A DNA stretch of 47,716 bases, from the NCBI GenBank assembly GCA_011176615.1, contig DUEG01000005.1:1-47716 (forward strand). The letters run 5' to 3'. The position numbers and the translations under genes were made by a program. This stretch comes from Anaerolineae bacterium. Lineage in GTDB: Bacteria > Chloroflexota > Anaerolineae > Anaerolineales > UBA11858. The notes beneath the pieces were generated by a model that saw only the letters and a program-made list of their open reading frames with translations, searched no databases and was not told the origin of the DNA. Below are positions 29,812 to 39,959 of this stretch, one piece after another. The stretch's first letter is position 1; every line of letters begins with the position of its first letter.

Positions 29812-31896
29812 TTAAGGATTTGTTGATGTTGAATCGATAACTTTCAATTCAAAATATGCTTCCAATACTTTGCGAACGATTGGTGCTGCAACACTTGAAC
29901 CCTCTAATCCATTATAGACAAAAGCAACGACAGCAATCTCCGGGTTGTCATACGGAGCATAAGCAACTGTCCATGCGTGGGAAGGCCAATCGCCTGGTTT
30001 GCAAAGATTTTTCGCATTAGCAAACTCATCACAGTATTCAGCTGTGCCAGTCTTGCCGGCAGAAGCGACGGTAAAGTTTTTAAATGCTTTAATTAATGTT
30101 CCAGATGTAACAGCCTTCCTCATTCCTTCTTGAACTTTTTGGATGACCCAAGGTTCCACAGTAATTTTATCCCCGGTTAATTTTGCTTCACATCCACCTG
30201 CACTAGTTGGATCACTATAAACGTCGATTACTGGATCTTGTGTGATGTCCCATTTTAAATCAGGCTGAAATGGTTGGATGACATTTCCTTGACTGTCCAC
30301 AATATCATGGATAATTGTTGGTCTCATCAATTTACCATCAGCCGCTATTACAGAAGCGGACATCAATACTTGTAAGGGCGTTGCGATTACAAAACCTTGA
30401 CCGACGCTGGCTATGTAGGTATCGCCAATAGACCAATTTTCGCCTTGTGTAATTCGTTTCCAGTGGGGATCAGGCACAAGACCGTCTGCCTGGTCTGGTA
30501 ATTCGATTCCTGGATAATCGCCATATCCCAACGCGCGTGCATAAGTGCCCAATCTACATATTCCTAAGCCTTCTGGAACCTCGTCTTTATAACCTCCACC
30601 AAGTTTATAAAAATAGACATTACTGGAATTTGCGATACCACCTAGAAAGTCTAATTGACCGAAACCAGCGCGATTCCAATCGACGAATTTTCTAGCGTGA
30701 CCAGGATCGTTAGGCGTATATTTCTCAGTGATATAAATTTCTCCTGGCGTGGAGATAATTTGGTCTGGTGTTACAACACCTTCGTTTAATGCTCCCACTG
30801 CGGTAGTTATTTTGAATACAGAGCCTGCTGGTAATTCTGCTCCAACTGCATGGTTGAGTAAAGGATCGCGTGCGTCCCTAATTAATTGTTCATAATAATA
30901 GGAAGGTATATATCTCGCGAAACGATTGTTTTCGTAAGAAGGAAAATTAACCATGGCAAGTATTTCACCAGTTTGCGGATTCATAGCAATTACTACGCCA
31001 CTGGTGATTCGTATCTCATTAAAATAGTTATTCCATTGGTCAATTTCGCTTTTTAATATTGCTTCTACTGCTTGCTGTAATCGTGTATCAATCGTTAAAT
31101 AGATATTTTGACCTGGAAAAGAGGGTATGGTGGGTTTGACATCCCGAATAATTTTACCTGCTACATCAACTTCAACAACACGTTTGCCAGGCTTTCCCGC
31201 TAGCAAACTGTTAAATGATCGTTCTACGCCAGCATAACCAATTTTATCTCGATTTGGTACAAATCCTCTTTCGCGATAATATTCCTCGTTAACTGAAGAT
31301 ATAGGCCCTAGGAAACCAATCAAAGGCGCTGTAATTGAACCGGTTGGATAGTCGCGAATAGGCTCTACTTCAATACTAACACCTAGCCAATCTGTACTTT
31401 TTTCTAAAATCTTCATTGCAATTTCTCTATCAATATCACACTTGATTTTTACTGGTTCAAATGGTGCGCTGGTCTCCCCATAATTAACAATTTGTGCAAT
31501 ACCATGATCTGAAACACAAGGGACATAAGGATTATCACTAGTGACTTCATTTAAATTGATGGGCACATTAATTAATTTTGATAATTGACGGAAAATATCC
31601 TGAATAGCGCCCTCTTCATCAGGAAGATTTGCAGGAATAATTACAACATTGTAAGAAGCGATATTTCGTGCTAAGACGTACCCATTTCGATCGTATATAA
31701 CCCCTCGCAAAGCAGGAATGCTGATTTCGTTTATCCGATTATCTTCTGCAAATGCAACCCAAGTGTCTCTATCGAAGATTTGAATTCTGATTAATTCGCC
31801 GATATAACCAGTAAAAACCAAAGAAACAACGATAATGAAACTTATTAAACGCCATTTTGAGATTGTATTTCTAGTATAACTATTGATATTACTCAT
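29812..31896 (-). CDS. mrdA: Penicillin-binding protein 2
   Basis: ALRGVIYDRNGYVLARN; AELPAGSVFKI (SxxK); SSN; KTGTAEYCDEF. Confidence 0.95.
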   Translation of the reverse strand: MSNINSYTRNTISKWRLISFIIVVSLVFTGYIGELIRIQIFDRDTWVAFAEDNRINEISIPALRGVIYDRNGYVLARNIASYNVVIIPANLPDEEGAIQDIFRQLSKLINVPINLNEVTSDNPYVPCVSDHGIAQIVNYGETSAPFEPVKIKCDIDREIAMKILEKSTDWLGVSIEVEPIRDYPTGSITAPLIGFLGPISSVNEEYYRERGFVPNRDKIGYAGVERSFNSLLAGKPGKRVVEVDVAGKIIRDVKPTIPSFPGQNIYLTIDTRLQQAVEAILKSEIDQWNNYFNEIRITSGVVIAMNPQTGEILAMVNFPSYENNRFARYIPSYYYEQLIRDARDPLLNHAVGAELPAGSVFKITTAVGALNEGVVTPDQIISTPGEIYITEKYTPNDPGHARKFVDWNRAGFGQLDFLGGIANSSNVYFYKLGGGYKDEVPEGLGICRLGTYARALGYGDYPGIELPDQADGLVPDPHWKRITQGENWSIGDTYIASVGQGFVIATPLQVLMSASVIAADGKLMRPTIIHDIVDSQGNVIQPFQPDLKWDITQDPVIDVYSDPTSAGGCEAKLTGDKITVEPWVIQKVQEGMRKAVTSGTLIKAFKNFTVASAGKTGTAEYCDEFANAKNLCKPGDWPSHAWTVAYAPYDNPEIAVVAFVYNGLEGSSVAAPIVRKVLEAYFELKVIDSTSTNP

Positions 31897-32393
31897 GATT
31901 CTAACTCAGTTGGGAAAATTGTCTCCGAGACATCTTGAATTAATGCATAGATTGGAATAGATAACAATAAGTTGAGCAACAAACTGGGCAATGTTATCAA
32001 GTTTATCGTATCCATTAATGGTAATGTTGAATGCGTAAGATTAATCATTAAATAAGATAAAAAGTGAGTGAGGATTGTGCCAACAAAAGTAATGATGATC
32101 ATTGTAAAATAAGGTTTTTGCCAAACCTGTCTTTTTGTGATTAAGGTAATTTCAACTATTGACAAATAGGAAATCAAATAAACTAATAGTGGTAAGGTAG
32201 ATACAAAACCAATTAATATTGCTGAAAACAAACCCCAAAACCAAGCGGAATTGTCTTTTGATAGCAAAGACCAAGCAATCAACACGAGCATGCTTATGTC
32301 TGGTGTGCCTTGAAGTAGAGGCATCTGATTGATAATCGATGTTTGTAAGATGACTAATCCAATAAAAATCGGAATGGATATTATGGTACTCAT
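31893..32393 (-). CDS. mreD: Rod shape-determining protein MreD
   Basis: Small hydrophobic protein with MreD-like TM pattern, between mreC and mrdA; start overlaps mrdA end/start junction. Confidence 0.85.
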   Translation of the reverse strand: MSTIISIPIFIGLVILQTSIINQMPLLQGTPDISMLVLIAWSLLSKDNSAWFWGLFSAILIGFVSTLPLLVYLISYLSIVEITLITKRQVWQKPYFTMIIITFVGTILTHFLSYLMINLTHSTLPLMDTINLITLPSLLLNLLLSIPIYALIQDVSETIFPTELES

Positions 32394-32396
32394 AAC

Positions 32397-33245
32397 TTAT
32401 GGATTTACTGGTGTTGGTTGAAGTGGGGTGATATTGAATGATTTGAAATTCGTTATGATTAAAACTATTTCTAAATGCGAGAAATCAACCGTTGGTTGAA
32501 CAGAGCCACTTTGAAAGAGCGCATAGTCCTGTTTTCTAATACTAGATACTTGACCAATAAGAATGTTCGGAGGATAGTCGCCACCTAATCCTGAAGTGAG
32601 AACAAGATCGCCATTTGAAATGTTTGCGTCTTGAGGAATAAAATCTAATAATAAATCGCCAGTAATTGAGCCAATCAATATTCCTTCTGCATTTGTGGGC
32701 TGAAGGCGAACATTTAACTTAGAACCCGGATCGGTGATTAATAGTACGCGAGATGCTTCGGGAATTACATTTGCTATACGACCAATTAATCCTTTATCCG
32801 ACACCACTGGCATTCCTCTTTGCAATCCATCATCGGAACCACGATTGATAATTATGTAATGAAGGAAAGGACTTGGGTCTTTTCCAATAACACTTGCGCT
32901 TGAATAATGGAAATCTGGATTTGCCCTTGCGAAATCTAATAAAGCAGATAATATCTGATACTCGTTTAGTTGTTGTTGAAGAGAAATTATTTGGCTTTGT
33001 AATTTGGATACTTCTGCCTCAAGTTCTGCATTTTTTGTTATCAATACGTTTATATCTTTAGGTGTATTAATGCTATTAGATATTGCGTAATATTGTTCAG
33101 AAACTTTTGTTTGTAGCCGAACCAATGGTTGTAAGGCGATTTTAATTACAGGTGTTAAATAACCACTAAATCCAAGCATAATAAAACCAATTGCTAATAT
33201 ACTCAAAATAATGGTACGGAATAAATCAGGAGAATTACTTTTCAT
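32397..33245 (-). CDS. mreC: Rod shape-determining protein MreC
   Basis: N-terminal TM plus coiled coil; ASVIGKDPSPFLHYIIINRGSDDGLQRGMPVVSDKGLIGRI; LVLTSGLGGDYPPNILIGQV. Confidence 0.95.
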   Translation of the reverse strand: MKSNSPDLFRTIILSILAIGFIMLGFSGYLTPVIKIALQPLVRLQTKVSEQYYAISNSINTPKDINVLITKNAELEAEVSKLQSQIISLQQQLNEYQILSALLDFARANPDFHYSSASVIGKDPSPFLHYIIINRGSDDGLQRGMPVVSDKGLIGRIANVIPEASRVLLITDPGSKLNVRLQPTNAEGILIGSITGDLLLDFIPQDANISNGDLVLTSGLGGDYPPNILIGQVSSIRKQDYALFQSGSVQPTVDFSHLEIVLIITNFKSFNITPLQPTPVNP

Positions 33246-33324
33246 TATGTAGGTTCTAAATCAATAAATTTAATTTCGGAATTATCAAGATATTAGATTG
33301 ATCTATGTTGAGGTGACAATATAG

Positions 33325-34392
33325 TTATGTGTGGCGAGTACTACCGCGTTCTAAGCCCACGAATAAGGACCCCCATTTGTCTCTGTTCTCTAGTGCAATA
33401 CCCGCACCCCGCGCAACACAACTGATTGGATCTTCAGCAACCCATGAGCGTATGTGTAATTCATCGGTAAGACGTTGATCAAAACCTTGCAACAAACTTC
33501 CGCCACCTGCTAAGCATATGCCATTATCCATTAAATCCGATAGAATTTCTGGCGGAGCCTCATCAAGAGCATCTTTTATTGTATCAATAATAGTTTGAAT
33601 TGATACAGACATCCCTTCCCTGAGCTCTACAGAAGAAACTTCTAACGCCTCTGGAAGACCTGTTATCAAATTCCTACCACGGAGAATAAAGGTCTTTTCT
33701 TCCGGAAGATGATATGCGGAACCAATTGTCATCTTTGCTTGTTCCGCCATGCGTTGACCAATTAGTAGGTTGTATTTGTTCCGAATATATAAAATAATAT
33801 CCTCATCAAGTTCGTCCCCTGCGACTCTTAATGACCTGGAAACAACAACACCTTGCATGGATAGAATAGCCACTTCAGATGTGCCTCCACCAATATCTAC
33901 AACCATGCTCCCTTGTACTTTGTCGATGGGTAAGCCAGCACCCAATGCTGCGGCGACAGGTTCCTCAATTAAATAGACTTCTCTGGCACCAGCAGACATT
34001 GCAGCATCATAAACTGCTCTCTTCTCAACTTCAGTAACACCAGCAGGTATGCCAATGACAACCCTCGGTCTTGGTACAGGTACAATACTTTGTTGATGCG
34101 CTCTACCGATGAAATACTCAAGCATTGACTGTGTGATTTCAAAATCCGAGATGACTCCATCGCGTAGCGGTCGAATTGCGATGACATTTGCTGGTGTTCG
34201 ACCGACCATTTCTTTGGCTTCTGCACCAATTGCGATTGGTTCTTTAGTTCGTTTGTTAATGGCTACCCATGAAGGTTCATTGATAACAATGCCTTTACCG
34301 CGGACATTAACTAATGTATTTGCGGTACCAAGATCAATACCGATATCTAACGAGAAGAAGCCTAACAATATGTTTAAAGGGTTGAAAGCCAA
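33325..34392 (-). CDS. mreB: Rod shape-determining protein MreB
   Basis: DIGIDLGTANTLVNVRGKGIVINEPSWVAI; VDIGGGTSEVAILSMQGVV; ICLAGGGSLLQGFDQRLTDEL. Confidence 0.98.
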   Translation of the reverse strand: MAFNPLNILLGFFSLDIGIDLGTANTLVNVRGKGIVINEPSWVAINKRTKEPIAIGAEAKEMVGRTPANVIAIRPLRDGVISDFEITQSMLEYFIGRAHQQSIVPVPRPRVVIGIPAGVTEVEKRAVYDAAMSAGAREVYLIEEPVAAALGAGLPIDKVQGSMVVDIGGGTSEVAILSMQGVVVSRSLRVAGDELDEDIILYIRNKYNLLIGQRMAEQAKMTIGSAYHLPEEKTFILRGRNLITGLPEALEVSSVELREGMSVSIQTIIDTIKDALDEAPPEILSDLMDNGICLAGGGSLLQGFDQRLTDELHIRSWVAEDPISCVARGAGIALENRDKWGSLFVGLERGSTRHT

Positions 34393-34510
34393 AACACTCT
34401 CCCTATATAGGCAAAATAATAATTTTTACTGGGAGCGATTATACCAGTTTTGTTGAAGTATTCTAATAATTCGCTTGGGTTAAAAACAATGATATTATCA
34501 ATAATTGAGA

Positions 34511-34516
34511 TATAAT
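34511..34516 (+). promoter_or_regulatory. Candidate -10 box for the glmS transcript
   Basis: tataat at 34511-34516, about 70 nt upstream of the predicted ribozyme cleavage site; no clear -35 identified. Confidence 0.4.
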
Positions 34517-34586
34517 CTGTTTCACTAAATAAACATTACTATGGAATTTAAAAAGGAGGTGCATATAAGAATTTAATGGGAAAGAT

Positions 34587-34800
34587 AGCGCAAGGGCCAA
34601 AAATCTTGATTTATATGGATTTGACGGTTGACGAGGATGATGGTTCCTCTCAGAGACGAGAGGATAAGTGGTGATCAAGCATACTATTGATACACACAAA
34701 AATCGAATAATCAGCGGAAGCCATCCGGGTTGTCCATTACCCGTTTCCTTTCCCTCCAGTTAAACTTTATATTCAAAACTCATGAGGAATTATGAGCACA
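34587..34800 (+). ncRNA. glmS glucosamine-6-phosphate-activated ribozyme (candidate)
   Basis: In the glmS leader: gatA|GCGCaaGGGCC, GGTTGACGAGGATGaTGG, ATCGAATAATCAGCGGAAGCCATCCGGG, CGGG..CCCG hairpin, CCAGTTAAAC and a downstream CTCAT/ATGAG hairpin, in the order known for glmS ribozymes; cleavage predicted between A34587 and G34588. 3' end approximate. Confidence 0.85.
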
Positions 34801-34881
34801 AAAATATGAAGAATGGAAAAATATTAAAAGATCAGGTAAGTTCATTAGGGTAGAAAACATTATTATGGAGGGTTTCTTGCT

Positions 34882-36723
34882 ATGTGTGGAATTGTTGGGT
34901 ATATTGGGCAAAAGGACGCAACGCCTATCGTATTAAATGGGCTTAAGCGGTTGGAATATCGTGGCTATGATTCGGCGGGTTTGGCTATCTTGCAAGACGA
35001 AACGATTAAAATTAGACGCGTTGCTGGGAAGATTGACAAATTATTTGAACTAGTTTCTGAAAGTCCATTAAAGGGGAATATCGGGATTGGGCATACTCGT
35101 TGGGCTACTCATGGGGAGCCTAACAAAACCAATGCACATCCACATTTAGGAAGCAATAAGGATGTCGTAATTGTCCATAATGGCATCGTAGAAAATTATT
35201 TAGAATTAAAGGATGAATTGATTGAAGAGGGGGTGAATTTCAAATCCGAAACTGATACCGAAGTTATTGTACATTTAATTGAGTTATTTCTTACTTCAGG
35301 GTTAAGAATTGATGAGGCTGTACGCATGGCAATAATGAAAATACGCGGCGCTCATGGTATTGTTGTATTTTCAAAAAATGAACCCGATAGGATTATTGCT
35401 GCAAGGATAGGGAATGCTGGAGGGGTGGTAATAGGGGTTGGAAAAAATGAAATGTTTATAGCGTCTGATATTCCCGCAATCCTAGATCACACTAGAAAAA
35501 TGATTTTTTTAGAATCCCAACAGATGGCAATAGTAAAATCAAATGAAGTGGACATTTATGACCTTAATGGAAATGCTTTGACGTACGAAGTGCATAATGT
35601 GAATTGGGATCCTGTTTCTGCCGAAAAGGGGGATCATAAACATTTTATGCATAAAGAAATTCACGAGCAAGTCAGATCTTTAATAGATACTATTGCAGGA
35701 AGAGTGAATTTCACAGATTATTTAATTAAATTTAATGATTTGAGTTTGGACAAAGAACTTGCGATAAGCATAAATAAAATATTCATCACCGCTTGCGGGA
35801 CTGCTGCTTATGCGGGAATGGTAGGAAAAATATTAATTGAAAAAGTTGCAAGGATCCCGGTAGAAGTGGTCATAGGGTCTGAATTTAGGTATAGTGACCC
35901 GATAATTGATGAAAATACTATCGTTTTGGCTATAAGCCAATCAGGAGAAACTGCAGATACATTGGCAGCAATGGATGAAGGGAAGAAAAGAGGGGCAAAA
36001 ATATGGGTAATTGTTAACGCAATAGGTTCACAGGCAATGCGTATAGCGGATGGGTATATATCGATGCAAGCGGGACCTGAAATTGGTGTAGCCTCCACGA
36101 AAGCATATACTGCACCTTTGGTTGATTTGTATATGCTAGCGATATTATTAGGGGAATTGCGTGATTCAATTTCAGAACAACAAAGAAGAGATTTAGTTAA
36201 TAATTTACGACTTGTGCCAGATCTTGTGGGAGAATGTTTAACCCGCGAGGATGAGATAGTTGAAATCGCAAAAAGATTAGAGAATATGCAACATTGTTTG
36301 TATTTGGGTAGAGGGATCAATATGCCAACGGCTTATGAAGGGGCTTTGAAATTAAAAGAAATTTCGTATATCCATGCTGAAGGTTATCCTGCTGGAGAAA
36401 TGAAGCACGGACCGATCGCATTAATTGATAACAATATGCCAGTAATTGTTATTTCGCCGAAAGATCCGTGGTATGAAAAAATGATTAGTCAAATTGAGCA
36501 GGCAAAGGCAAGAGGGGGATTTGTTATCGCTTTAGCAACAGACGGGGATGAATTGATAAAGGATATTGCAGATCGTGTGATTTGGGTTCCTGAAACGCCA
36601 TGGATGTTAAGTCCTGTTATCTCTATTATTCCTTTGCAATTACTTGCTTATCATATTGCCCATCAAAGAGGACTTGATGTTGATCAACCCAGAAACTTAG
36701 CCAAGTCCGTAACTGTTGAATAG
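34882..36723 (+). CDS. glmS: Glutamine--fructose-6-phosphate aminotransferase (isomerizing)
   Basis: MCGIVGYIGQKDATPIVLNGLKRLEYRGYDSAG; HTRWATHG; ACGTAAYAG; SQSGETADTLAA; LAKSVTVE C-terminus. Confidence 0.98.
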   Translation: MCGIVGYIGQKDATPIVLNGLKRLEYRGYDSAGLAILQDETIKIRRVAGKIDKLFELVSESPLKGNIGIGHTRWATHGEPNKTNAHPHLGSNKDVVIVHNGIVENYLELKDELIEEGVNFKSETDTEVIVHLIELFLTSGLRIDEAVRMAIMKIRGAHGIVVFSKNEPDRIIAARIGNAGGVVIGVGKNEMFIASDIPAILDHTRKMIFLESQQMAIVKSNEVDIYDLNGNALTYEVHNVNWDPVSAEKGDHKHFMHKEIHEQVRSLIDTIAGRVNFTDYLIKFNDLSLDKELAISINKIFITACGTAAYAGMVGKILIEKVARIPVEVVIGSEFRYSDPIIDENTIVLAISQSGETADTLAAMDEGKKRGAKIWVIVNAIGSQAMRIADGYISMQAGPEIGVASTKAYTAPLVDLYMLAILLGELRDSISEQQRRDLVNNLRLVPDLVGECLTREDEIVEIAKRLENMQHCLYLGRGINMPTAYEGALKLKEISYIHAEGYPAGEMKHGPIALIDNNMPVIVISPKDPWYEKMISQIEQAKARGGFVIALATDGDELIKDIADRVIWVPETPWMLSPVISIIPLQLLAYHIAHQRGLDVDQPRNLAKSVTVE

Positions 36724-36733
36724 TTGTAAATGC

Positions 36734-37372
36734 TTAACCGTCAATTGTGTCCGAATATAATGGACTCAGCAAAAAGGTGCAGGGTTCGCGAAAGCCAAGT
36801 CTGTACATAAACTTCTTTTTCATTGTTGCGTGGATGTGGGATATCCTTGAGATAATTAACTCATCTAGGCGACAAAAATATTGTGATGATTTGGCAATGC
36901 TTTGATAAGGACAATTGTCGAATAATAGTATTGGACCATCTAGCGTTGACTCCCATCGAGCGATATAGTTCATTTGATTTAGAATTTCTACTGTTTTATT
37001 TAAACGGGTAATTATCGAAAAGGTGTCATCAGGCAACTGATATTTGCTAACCATCCTTTCGGAAATATCATTGAGAAGTTGATTTGTTTGTGATGAATAA
37101 ACGTTTGATGAGAGCGCCTCCACAAACGCATTGCAAAATAAGTTATAGTTATTAGTGTAATACGAATCGGATATGCGATATCTTCTTGCAGGTCGGCCGC
37201 GTTCACCGAGCGGTTGTATTCCAGTATCTACAATATACTTAGTACCTAATAAAATATTAATATGATGCCTAATATTTGGCTTGGTGAGATGAAGTGCCTC
37301 ACTGAGTTCTTTTATTGAGGCGGATTCTCGGCTAAAAAGATATTCAATTATTTCTTCTCTGGTATTTTGCAT
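36734..37372 (-). CDS. Winged-helix transcriptional regulator (ArsR/DeoR-like)
   Basis: N-terminal TREEIIEYLFSRESASIKELSEALHLTKPNIRHHINILLGTKYIVDTGIQPLGERGRPARRYRIS. Confidence 0.8.
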   Translation of the reverse strand: MQNTREEIIEYLFSRESASIKELSEALHLTKPNIRHHINILLGTKYIVDTGIQPLGERGRPARRYRISDSYYTNNYNLFCNAFVEALSSNVYSSQTNQLLNDISERMVSKYQLPDDTFSIITRLNKTVEILNQMNYIARWESTLDGPILLFDNCPYQSIAKSSQYFCRLDELIISRISHIHATMKKKFMYRLGFREPCTFLLSPLYSDTIDG

Positions 37373-37377
37373 GGTAT

Positions 37378-37430
37378 TTAAGATAATATATTTTATCTTA
37401 ATTATAACTTAATAATCTTATTAAGATAAT
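37378..37430. promoter_or_regulatory. Palindromic operator-like cluster between HTH regulator and nuoB
   Basis: TTAAGATAA-tatatt-TTATCTTAA (37378-37401, perfect 9-bp arms), ATCTTA-t-TAAGAT (37415-37427), direct copy of ttaagataat at 37421-37430. Confidence 0.65.
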
Positions 37431-37529
37431 AAATATTAAACTAATTATGGATTGACGACAGAAATATAAACGCTATAATTTCTACGTCGTCTAATGTTGA
37501 TTTAAAACATATTACGGAGGATCCATTAC

Positions 37530-38168
37530 ATGCCGGAAAATATTAATTCTGAAGGATACGACATTCCACCCGAGATGCAGCAGACTGTGGCAATTACTAC
37601 TTTAGATAAAATATACAATTGGGGGAGGAAATACTCTGCTTGGCCTATGATGTTCGGACTCGCATGTTGTGCTATCGAAATGATATGCACGGCTGCTAGT
37701 AGATTTGATTTATCAAGATTTGGTATGGAGATTATGCGCCCAAGTCCTAGGCAAGCAGACGTAATGTTGGTGTCAGGAACTGTAACCAAAAAAATGGTTC
37801 CCCAAATTGTCAGACTGTATAATCAAATGCCTGAACCTAAATACGTAGTTGCAATGGGGGCATGTGCATCTGGAGGTGGCCCATTCAAAGGTGGCTATAA
37901 TGTTGTCTCTGGTGTTGATAAATTCTTACCGGTTGATGTTTATATTCCTGGTTGCCCTCCAACACCGCAAGCATTATTGCATGGCTTGATGAAATTGCAA
38001 GAAATGATAGATAAGCAATCTATAAAGAATGTTCGGTGGTATAAAAGGGAGCCAATTGAGGAAATCCCAATACCAATCCTTGGCCCAGACCTAATTGATC
38101 CAAGAGATCTTCCGCAGATCAGAAGTAACTTGCACGCAGAAAAGAATTTAGGAATCAAAGAGAATTGA
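37530..38168 (+). CDS. nuoB: NADH-quinone oxidoreductase subunit B
   Basis: [84 protein letters not shown]. Confidence 0.97.
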   Translation: MPENINSEGYDIPPEMQQTVAITTLDKIYNWGRKYSAWPMMFGLACCAIEMICTAASRFDLSRFGMEIMRPSPRQADVMLVSGTVTKKMVPQIVRLYNQMPEPKYVVAMGACASGGGPFKGGYNVVSGVDKFLPVDVYIPGCPPTPQALLHGLMKLQEMIDKQSIKNVRWYKREPIEEIPIPILGPDLIDPRDLPQIRSNLHAEKNLGIKEN

Positions 38169-38188
38169 CAAAAAAGGCATAAGATATT

Positions 38189-39931
38189 ATGGCAACGAAA
38201 TCATTTAGCATTGATGAAGTTAAAGAAAACTTTCAGGAAATAAACATTGAGGAAGATGAAAGAAAAGGATATTCAGGATTAATAGTCGAAACGGATAAAT
38301 TAGTGGATTTTGCCAACATACTTAAGAACAAAATGGGGTTTGATTATCTTTCATCTGTAACTGGGGTTGATTATCTGCCAGACAACATGATGGAAGTCGT
38401 CTATCACGCATATAAATCAACTGGCGGTAAACCAATGGAATTCAAAGTACAGGTACCCAGGGAAAAACCCGTTGTACCATCATTGGTTTCGGTTTACCCA
38501 GGAGCAGGATTCCAGGAACGAGAAGCATGGGATTTATTAGGTATAAAATTTGATGGACACCCTAATCTAAAGAGAATACTTATGTGGGAAGGCTTTGCTG
38601 GTCATCCACTTCGTAAAGATTGGCACGAAGCATATTATGAAGAAGATGCAAAGCCTTATAAGAGCAGATGGCCAAATGGTCGCGATGTTCATCTTGCTGA
38701 GGACAGAAATCCGTACAAGAAGAATGTTGTATACCCTAAAGATTTTGATCCTGACAAATGGAATCCTGAAGGGGAAGACGCATTATACCTTGGTATGAAA
38801 TCATTGCAAAAGGATGATGATTTAAAAACAGAACAGATCATTGTTAATCTAGGCCCCCAACATCCATCGACGCATGGTGTTTTCAGAATGGTTGTGAATT
38901 TGGAAGGGGAAACAGTAAAGAAACTGGAACCGGTTATGGGGTATCTTCATCGAAATCACGAGAAGATTGGCGAGAGGAATACTTATTTGATGAATATCCC
39001 TTATACGGATCGGCTTGATTATTTATCATCAATGAGCAATAATTTCGGTTATGTTCTTGCTGTTGAAAAACTTATGGGAGAGAAGGCAAAACCGACAGAG
39101 CGCGCAGAATACATTCGCGTAATTATGGCTGAATTTACGCGCATTAGCAATCATTTGTTTGCAATTGGAACTTTCTTGAATGACCTTGGCGCATATTTTA
39201 CACCAATGTTGTATGCGCTTGAAGAACGAGAATTGATAATGGATATATTTGAAGCGACTGCAGGTTCTCGAATAATGTGTAATTATTTCCGATTTGGCGG
39301 TGTTGCTAGGGATCTGCCACCAGGAGTCTATGAGAAAATGCGAGACCTTGTTTTTGATAGGCTTCCAAGGAAAATAGATGAACTAGATAAATACCTTACA
39401 AATAATGAGTTGGTACGAGTACGTAGTGAAGGGATTGGGGTCCTCACACCAGAGGAAGCAATCGCATTTTCTGCAGCGGGACCAGTTTTAAGAGCATCAG
39501 GTGTTCCATACGATGTTAGGAGAGCTGAACCATATGGTATATACAATCGATTTGATTTTAAAGTGGTTGCACGGAACCATGGAGATGTATATGACCGGTA
39601 TTTAGTTAGGCTGGAAGAAATACGCCAGAGTATCCTTATTATTCAACAAGCATTAGATCAAATGCCGGATGGGCCCATTATTAATGGGAAGCCACAATAT
39701 CAAGTTAGAGTGCCTGCTGGAGAGGCATATGGAAGGGTAGAAGGGCCTAAAGGGGAGTTAGGCTTCTATATTGTTTCCAACGGAAAACCAAATCCATGGA
39801 GGTATCACGTACGCGCCCCTTCGTTTATCAACCTGACTGCCTTGAGTAAGATGTGTGAAGGCGATAAGGTTGCTGATACAATTATCATTTTGGGTTCGAT
39901 AGATATTGTGTTGGGTGAAACAGACCGTTAA
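38189..39931 (+). CDS. nuoCD: NADH-quinone oxidoreductase subunit C/D fusion
   Basis: NuoC part: [40 protein letters not shown]. NuoD part: [38 protein letters not shown]. Confidence 0.95.
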   Translation: MATKSFSIDEVKENFQEINIEEDERKGYSGLIVETDKLVDFANILKNKMGFDYLSSVTGVDYLPDNMMEVVYHAYKSTGGKPMEFKVQVPREKPVVPSLVSVYPGAGFQEREAWDLLGIKFDGHPNLKRILMWEGFAGHPLRKDWHEAYYEEDAKPYKSRWPNGRDVHLAEDRNPYKKNVVYPKDFDPDKWNPEGEDALYLGMKSLQKDDDLKTEQIIVNLGPQHPSTHGVFRMVVNLEGETVKKLEPVMGYLHRNHEKIGERNTYLMNIPYTDRLDYLSSMSNNFGYVLAVEKLMGEKAKPTERAEYIRVIMAEFTRISNHLFAIGTFLNDLGAYFTPMLYALEERELIMDIFEATAGSRIMCNYFRFGGVARDLPPGVYEKMRDLVFDRLPRKIDELDKYLTNNELVRVRSEGIGVLTPEEAIAFSAAGPVLRASGVPYDVRRAEPYGIYNRFDFKVVARNHGDVYDRYLVRLEEIRQSILIIQQALDQMPDGPIINGKPQYQVRVPAGEAYGRVEGPKGELGFYIVSNGKPNPWRYHVRAPSFINLTALSKMCEGDKVADTIIILGSIDIVLGETDR

Positions 39932-39959
39932 ATTAGGTGTACTCAAGGAAAAATGAAAA

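Noticed and set aside
34542-34577. Short ORF ATGGAATTTAAAAAGGAGGTGCATATAAGAATTTAA (MEFKKEVHIRI) ahead of the ribozyme as a leader peptide
   Set aside because: No Shine-Dalgarno before its ATG and no recognisable regulatory codon run; control is better explained by the ribozyme.
35808-36320. 170-aa minus-strand ORF inside glmS
   Set aside because: Antisense to a clear GlmS coding frame, with no recognisable domain; typical shadow ORF.
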